Shown here piece by piece: positions 14,976 through 18,745 of a stretch of DNA of 18,745 bases; positions within the stretch are counted from its first letter, which is position 1; each line of letters starts with the position of its first letter. The notes beneath the pieces are model-generated. The model had not been told where the DNA came from. It was given only the letters and a program-made list of their open reading frames with translations, and ran no database searches. Source of the DNA: Actinomycetes bacterium (GTDB lineage Bacteria; Actinomycetota; Acidimicrobiia; Acidimicrobiales; Acidimicrobiaceae); contig JAKAQR010000046.1 of the NCBI GenBank assembly GCA_021819725.1, forward strand, positions 1-18,745, read 5' to 3'. Both the position numbers and the translations under genes were made by a program.

Positions 14976-15995
14976 ATGCTTCTTGGTTTCGAGGCGGTGG
15001 CGCCGAGCCGCGACGACCTGATCAGCTCACTCGTTCCTCCCCAGAATTTTGCTGATGCCGATTTCGATTCTTACCATCCTGATAAGCGATACCCATCTCA
15101 ACAGCAAGCTAAGGAGACTCTGATCGATTTTGTTCGACAACATCGCATGGACGAGCCGCCTCGTTGGCACCGACGGCAGAGGTCGCGGCTGGAAAGGCCG
15201 ATTGGCTGGTATCTTGACGGAGGTTTTGGCGTAGGCAAGACGCACCTGTTGGCCGCTACCTTCACCGCCTGGCGTGGCCCCAAGTACTATGTGTCGTTCT
15301 CCGGCCTGACGAGCCTCGTTGGCGCGCTGTCCTTCGGTGGAGCTTTGGATCTCCTCCAAGGTGCGACGCTGCTTGCCATCGATGAGTTTGAATTGGATGA
15401 CCCCGGAGACACGGTGTTGATCAGCCGTCTCGCTGGCGAGCTGGTCGAGACCGGCACCAATCTCGTCGTTACTTCGAACACACTTCCAAGTCGACTTGGC
15501 GAGGGTCGCTTCGCCGCAAAGGACTTCCTGCGCGAGATCCAAGGACTTGCCGATGCCTTTCGAGTGATCACGATCGAAGGTGGCGACTTTAGACGGCGCG
15601 CGTTTGACTTGAGTAACCAGCGAGGCGAATCAGTGCCACTGGGAGATGGTGCGGTTCGAACCCCATTGGCTTCGCTCTTGCGCGAGTTGGGGCAGATCCA
15701 TCCTGTTCGCTATCGTGGCGTCGTGAGTCAACTCGTCGGAGTAGAGATATATGATGCCTCACAAATCGTAAGCCAAGTTGATGCGCTTCGGTTCTGCAGC
15801 CTGGTAGACGTACTCTACGACTTTGGAGTGCCGGTGCGCATTCGAGGGGTTAATTTGGCCGAGCTCTTTCCATCCAGCTTTTTGTCAGGAGGATTTCGAC
15901 AGAAGTATGGGCGGTGCTTGTCGAGACTTGTTGAGCTTGAGATGACCTCGGGTTCAACCGAGTGGAACTATGAAAGCGGCACGGGAGCCACCTAG
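14976..15995 (+). CDS. ZapE/AFG1-family P-loop ATPase
   Basis: A 339-residue AAA-like ATPase. The Walker A motif is GGFGVGKTH (82-90), preceded by GWYLDG as in ZapE/AFG1 proteins. Walker B is LLAIDEFEL (132-140, Asp136/Glu137), followed by VVTSNTLP (164-171), the sensor 1 region with the family's TSN, and GRFAAKDFLREIQGLADAFRVITIEGGDFRR, the sensor-2/arginine part. Bacterial ZapE contributes to cell division; mitochondrial AFG1 to protein quality control. The ATG at 14976 is preceded by GGAGG (14963-14967) at 8 nt, so I prefer it to upstream starts such as GTG-initiated 14898, which would overlap the divergent gene. The C-terminal third (about 230-339) is less conserved. The last 42 nt overlap the convergent histidine kinase gene. 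Confidence 0.88.
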   Translation: MLLGFEAVAPSRDDLISSLVPPQNFADADFDSYHPDKRYPSQQQAKETLIDFVRQHRMDEPPRWHRRQRSRLERPIGWYLDGGFGVGKTHLLAATFTAWRGPKYYVSFSGLTSLVGALSFGGALDLLQGATLLAIDEFELDDPGDTVLISRLAGELVETGTNLVVTSNTLPSRLGEGRFAAKDFLREIQGLADAFRVITIEGGDFRRRAFDLSNQRGESVPLGDGAVRTPLASLLRELGQIHPVRYRGVVSQLVGVEIYDASQIVSQVDALRFCSLVDVLYDFGVPVRIRGVNLAELFPSSFLSGGFRQKYGRCLSRLVELEMTSGSTEWNYESGTGAT

Positions 15996-17090
15996 AGGGC
16001 TTGGACTGATGGAAAAGGTGCCGCCGTGCCCGGCAGCCTTTGCATGAAGGTTTGCGATCCCATGACCTGGTTGCGGCTGATTGCTGATTCCGATGCCGTC
16101 GTCAGCAACAACGATCGTCAGGACGTCAGAGACGCCAATCTCGATGCGGGTCTCGTTGGCTTGGGCATGCTTGATGACATTGGTTATCAGCTCCCGTACG
16201 ACGTTGAGCGCAAGTGCCTTGGTCGCACCGCTTAGCACGGTGTCGATGGGGCCAGTGAATACGACGTGGTGCTGAAGGCCAGCGACGATACACAGGCGCG
16301 ACGCGAGGTCGAGGATCTCTGCACGCGCTGAGTCGCTACGCGTGGCTTCAAGTTCGAAGATGGTTGTTCGAATCTCCGCGATTGCGGTATCGAGATCGTC
16401 AATTGCTTGGCGCACCAGGCTAGAGGCGGTGGGGATGGTGATGGTGGGCAATGCAGCCTGCAGTTGGAGACCGACTGCGAACAGTCGCTGGACGATGTCG
16501 TCGTGGAGGTCTCGGGCGATTCTGGCTCGATCATCTTCGACCTCGGCGCGCGCGAGCGCTTGACGCAGTAGCAAATTGTTGATGACGGCGGCAGCCCCAG
16601 TTGCGAGAGACTCAAGAATTGCCTGATCGATCTCGTCGTAGGGTGCCCCATCACGCCGGTCAGTGACGTAGATATTGCCAAAGACTCTTTCAGTAGTGAA
16701 GATCGGCACGCCGAGGAAGTGGTGCATCTGAGGATGATGGAGAGGGAAGCCAACGGCGCGGGGATCACGTGCAATCGAATTCGAGATTATCGGCGCCTTC
16801 GAGCTGATCACAGTGCCGAGAAGTCCTCGGCCTGAGGGAAGGGTTCCGATACGTTGGCGCTCCTCGTCACTAATGCCGGAGGTGACGAAGTCGAGCAGCC
16901 GATCGTTGTGCTCGGGGTCCAAGACACCGATTGCCGCATAGTGCGAGCGAGTAAGGTTTCGAGCGTGTTCAGCCAGCAGTGACAGAGTTTGGTCCATGTC
17001 GACTTTGCTCACGACATCGATGAGCGCGGCAAAGAGATCCTTCAAGCGAGGTTCGTTGACGAGACGATCCACCACGACTAGGTTAGTCAC
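15954..17090 (-). CDS. GAF-domain sensor histidine kinase (HisKA_3 type), orphan
   Basis: A soluble 378-residue kinase. Residues about 30-175 form a GAF domain containing HHPQMHHFLGVPIFTTERVFGNIYVTDR-like sequence (118-145), close to the GAF domains of DevS/DosT-type kinases. The dimerisation/phosphoacceptor helix RARIARDLHDDIVQRLFAVG (188-207) puts the phosphorylated histidine at 196. The ATPase domain has RELITNVIKHAQ (299-310, N-box Asn304), ADDGIGI (329-335) and GHGIANL (342-348). No membrane segment is present, so the signal is cytoplasmic or diffusible. No response regulator gene is adjacent. I placed the start at GTG 17090 because the frame's upstream ATG at 17231 would overlap the divergent GalT gene by 108 nt and adds residues with no family feature. 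No good ribosome binding site supports GTG, so the start is uncertain. Confidence 0.86.
   Translation of the reverse strand: MTNLVVVDRLVNEPRLKDLFAALIDVVSKVDMDQTLSLLAEHARNLTRSHYAAIGVLDPEHNDRLLDFVTSGISDEERQRIGTLPSGRGLLGTVISSKAPIISNSIARDPRAVGFPLHHPQMHHFLGVPIFTTERVFGNIYVTDRRDGAPYDEIDQAILESLATGAAAVINNLLLRQALARAEVEDDRARIARDLHDDIVQRLFAVGLQLQAALPTITIPTASSLVRQAIDDLDTAIAEIRTTIFELEATRSDSARAEILDLASRLCIVAGLQHHVVFTGPIDTVLSGATKALALNVVRELITNVIKHAQANETRIEIGVSDVLTIVVADDGIGISNQPQPGHGIANLHAKAAGHGGTFSISPSPLGGSRAAFIVPLG
17056..17084 (+). promoter_or_regulatory. Candidate promoter of the GalT-like gene
   Basis: TTGACG (17056-17061, 5 of 6 to the -35 consensus) is separated by exactly 17 nt from TAGGTT (17079-17084, a weak -10). 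Transcription from about 17091 would give a 33-nt leader containing the AAAGGAG site at 17109-17115. The element lies inside the first codons of the divergent kinase gene. Confidence 0.4.
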
Positions 17091-17123
17091 CAGGCATGGG
17101 CCAGGTGCAAAGGAGATGATTCG

Positions 17124-18161
17124 ATGATTTTGTTCGAGGAGCACGAGCTCGATGCGCAGGTTCCTGATTTCGAGCACGGAGGTTTCCGGCCAGCTCGGCT
17201 GATCCATCGGGTCGATCCGCTCTTTGGGCATGGGACGAGATTGATAGAGGGTGCAAAGCTTGCGCCTGGAGGCGGAGAGCTTGGCACTGTGGTCGAGCGC
17301 GAGGGATTTTGCCCGTTCTGTGTGGATACGATCAGTGAGGCGACCGCTCCGTTTCCTCCCGAGATTGCAAGGAACGGGCGAGTCATTGTAGGTAATGCTT
17401 GGGTCGTTCCGAATGTCATCGCGTACTCTTCGGTCTCAGCCGTCGGCATCTATGATGTCAATCGCCACTTTCTCCCACTCAACTCCTTGACGCGTGAACT
17501 TGTCTATGACGTCCTGCTTGCGATCGGGCAGCATGGCAAGGCAGTGCGTTCGCAACGACCCGATCTGGTTTACTCTTCGGTCAACGCGAACTATCTTCCG
17601 CCTTCGGGTAGTTCACTGATCCACCCTCACATCCAGTCATCGCACGATCTCGTTCCACTGGGATCGCAAGCCAGACTCCTGGAGGCATCGAAGACGCATC
17701 TAGAGGCCTATGACACTCCATACTTTGAGGAGCTCATCGCACTTGAGGATGCTCAGGGTCAGCGTATGGTTGCCCATATGGATCCGTTCGTATGGTTGGT
17801 CCCTTTCGCGCCTACTGGTTTCTATGAGGCCTGGGCCCTCGCTCCTGGGATCGGCGACCTTGTCGAGCTCGGCGATCCGGATTTATATCAACTCGCCAGT
17901 GGACTGGCGCTCGTGCTCGCAACGTATGAGCAGATAGGGGTGCAGTCGTTCAACTTCTCGCTGATCGGTGCTACGCCAGCAAGCAGGGAGTTTGGGGCGA
18001 GCCTTCTCTTCCGGATCGTGGCCCGAGCACCGATGAGCCCCTATTACCGCAGTGACGTAACCTACTTCGAGCGTCTGTGCCTTGAAGCCATGATCGACTA
18101 CTCACCTGAGGAGTGGGCGCAACAGTTGCGCAGCAATTTCGGAACTACGATGTCGGGTTGA
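17124..18161 (+). CDS. GalT-like hexose-1-phosphate nucleotidyltransferase (HIT superfamily)
   Basis: A 345-residue enzyme of the galactose-1-phosphate uridylyltransferase group, which moves a nucleotidyl group between UDP-glucose and a sugar-1-phosphate through a nucleotidyl-histidine intermediate. CPFC (63-66) is a zinc ligand pair, DVNRHFLPL (111-119) and NANYLPPSGSSLIHPHIQ (154-171) contain the catalytic His-x-His-x-Gln (HPHIQ, 167-171, His169 as nucleophile). The residues around it match diverged GalT proteins more than the classical Leloir enzyme, so the sugar may not be galactose. AAAGGAG (17109-17115) is 8 nt before the ATG. It is a monocistronic-looking gene, divergent from the histidine kinase by 33 nt. 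It could work with the GalE-like enzyme at 2286 in UDP-hexose conversion, but the two genes are not linked in one operon. Confidence 0.85.
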   Translation: MILFEEHELDAQVPDFEHGGFRPARLIHRVDPLFGHGTRLIEGAKLAPGGGELGTVVEREGFCPFCVDTISEATAPFPPEIARNGRVIVGNAWVVPNVIAYSSVSAVGIYDVNRHFLPLNSLTRELVYDVLLAIGQHGKAVRSQRPDLVYSSVNANYLPPSGSSLIHPHIQSSHDLVPLGSQARLLEASKTHLEAYDTPYFEELIALEDAQGQRMVAHMDPFVWLVPFAPTGFYEAWALAPGIGDLVELGDPDLYQLASGLALVLATYEQIGVQSFNFSLIGATPASREFGASLLFRIVARAPMSPYYRSDVTYFERLCLEAMIDYSPEEWAQQLRSNFGTTMSG

Positions 18162-18745
18162 CCCAAGGTGAGCGCAACCCCCATCGGCAAGGGCGGGGTC
18201 AAGTGACCTCGATTGCCGTGCGAAGTCAATACCGTCAGACCCGCAACCGATAGCATGAGCATCGTGAGCGCCTCTATCGGCGACTACGCGCTCTCGTGCA
18301 CCACGGTGCAGATGCTCGCTCTGTCTCGAACAATGTAACGTATGGGTTCGCGGACGCTGACAGAAGATCACCTGCAATAGCCAGATGATCAAACTCGCCC
18401 AAGCTCGCAAAGAACACCTAGCTCGGTAAAGGCTCATCCCCCATCCAACGCCAAGCCCTACGAGACTCGATCCGTACCTTTCAAGACTGGTGCAAGCATC
18501 TCGATCACTTTGGCAGACCAACCTGGCATATGAGGGCTTTGCCATCGAGATCTATCCGTTCGACGGCTCAACCGCACAGAGGGTGAGGTCTTCGTTCTCA
18601 GGTGCTGTTGGGTAGAGTTTGGCATCACTCGCGTATGACACGATATCGTATCTGTCTCATCTGCACCGGTACCAGGGATCGAGTCAATCGATCGTTCGTG
18701 GGCTTCACTCACCCGGCTCCACAGATCGAACGCGAGTCAACTGGT
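18162..18745. other. Region without an intact gene after the GalT-like gene
   Basis: About 580 nt with no convincing complete gene. Two - strand frames (ending near 18102 and 18458) are built mainly of Arg/Ser/His, show no family motifs, and one overlaps the GalT gene, so they are not called. No tRNA or array structure is visible. A perfect palindrome TGCACC-AC-GGTGCA lies at 18297-18310. A short coding-like stretch at 18428-18586 is listed separately. Confidence 0.6.
18428..18586 (+). pseudogene. Possible decayed coding fragment
   Basis: The frame from 18428 to the TGA at 18584-18586 reads a helical, soluble-looking stretch including LRDSIRTFQDWCKHLDHFG (about residues 11-29), which resembles real protein. 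Just upstream, a different frame reads MIKLAQARKEHLAR and stops at a TAA (18427-18429), so a one-base frameshift would join the two into one longer stretch. No start, ribosome binding site or recognised family supports it. It may be the remnant of a mobile-element protein or a chance open frame. Confidence 0.2.

Noticed and set aside
18102..18712. Two - strand open frames at the right end
   Set aside because: One overlaps the GalT-like gene, both have Arg/Ser/His-rich shadow-like composition, and neither shows a domain.
1..18745. CRISPR arrays, tRNA or rRNA genes, intact transposases, phage genes
   Set aside because: None was seen on either strand; the only regular spacing is the four-motif 30-bp set at 5005-5108, which is too short and varied to be a CRISPR array.

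Overview
The window looks like chromosomal DNA from an actinobacterium of moderately high GC. The evidence is a cofD-cofE (fbiA-fbiB type) F420 pair beside a mannose-1-phosphate guanylyltransferase-like gene, a giant glycosyltransferase-2 membrane protein followed by a DUF5719-like protein, and a pyrimidine-reductase-type RibD homologue. Acidimicrobiia is my best guess at the class, but this is inference; there is no rRNA or other phylogenetic marker here.

Layout. Positions 1-125 hold the end of an unidentified gene, followed by about 350 nt with no gene. Positions 475-3257 hold three tightly packed + strand genes: a membrane-anchored secreted protein, a nucleotidyltransferase for NDP-sugar (probably GDP-mannose) synthesis, and a UDP-glucose-4-epimerase-like SDR. 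Positions 3254-4911 hold cofD-cofE on the - strand, overlapping by ATGA and convergent with the epimerase gene by 4 nt. After a 215-nt divergent region with 30-bp-phased sequence repeats comes a six-gene + strand run (about 5130-13593): three GT-B (GT4-like) glycosyltransferases, a GDP-sugar reductase/dehydratase-like SDR, a 963-residue GT2/polytopic membrane fusion, and a DUF5719-like exported protein. Overlaps or gaps of at most 22 nt suggest one operon. Downstream are a two-gene - strand unit (RibD-C-type reductase, then an unknown protein), a ZapE/AFG1-like ATPase (+), an orphan GAF histidine kinase (-) and a GalT-like HIT-superfamily nucleotidyltransferase (+). The last 580 nt have no convincing intact gene.

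How the genes fit together. The sugar genes supply activated sugars (GDP-mannose and derived deoxysugars, UDP-hexose). Three cytoplasmic GT-B enzymes probably extend an acceptor one sugar at a time. The GT2 membrane protein, with an extracytoplasmic C-terminal domain, and the anchored DUF5719 protein probably act at or outside the membrane. No flippase, polymerase or ligase is visible, so the glycan product is unknown. cofD and cofE make the F420 lactyl-phosphodiester and add glutamate; F420 genes near GDP-mannose genes are also seen in mycobacteria, so part of this is conserved synteny and not a novelty.

Points most worth a second look: the first GT-B gene has a strong ribosome binding site but no canonical start codon where homology demands one; the cofD/GT divergent region has an A-B-B-A set of motifs spaced exactly 30 bp; CofE lacks the C-terminal reductase domain of mycobacterial FbiB; and the GT2/DUF5719/anchored-protein set is a poorly understood surface glycan system.
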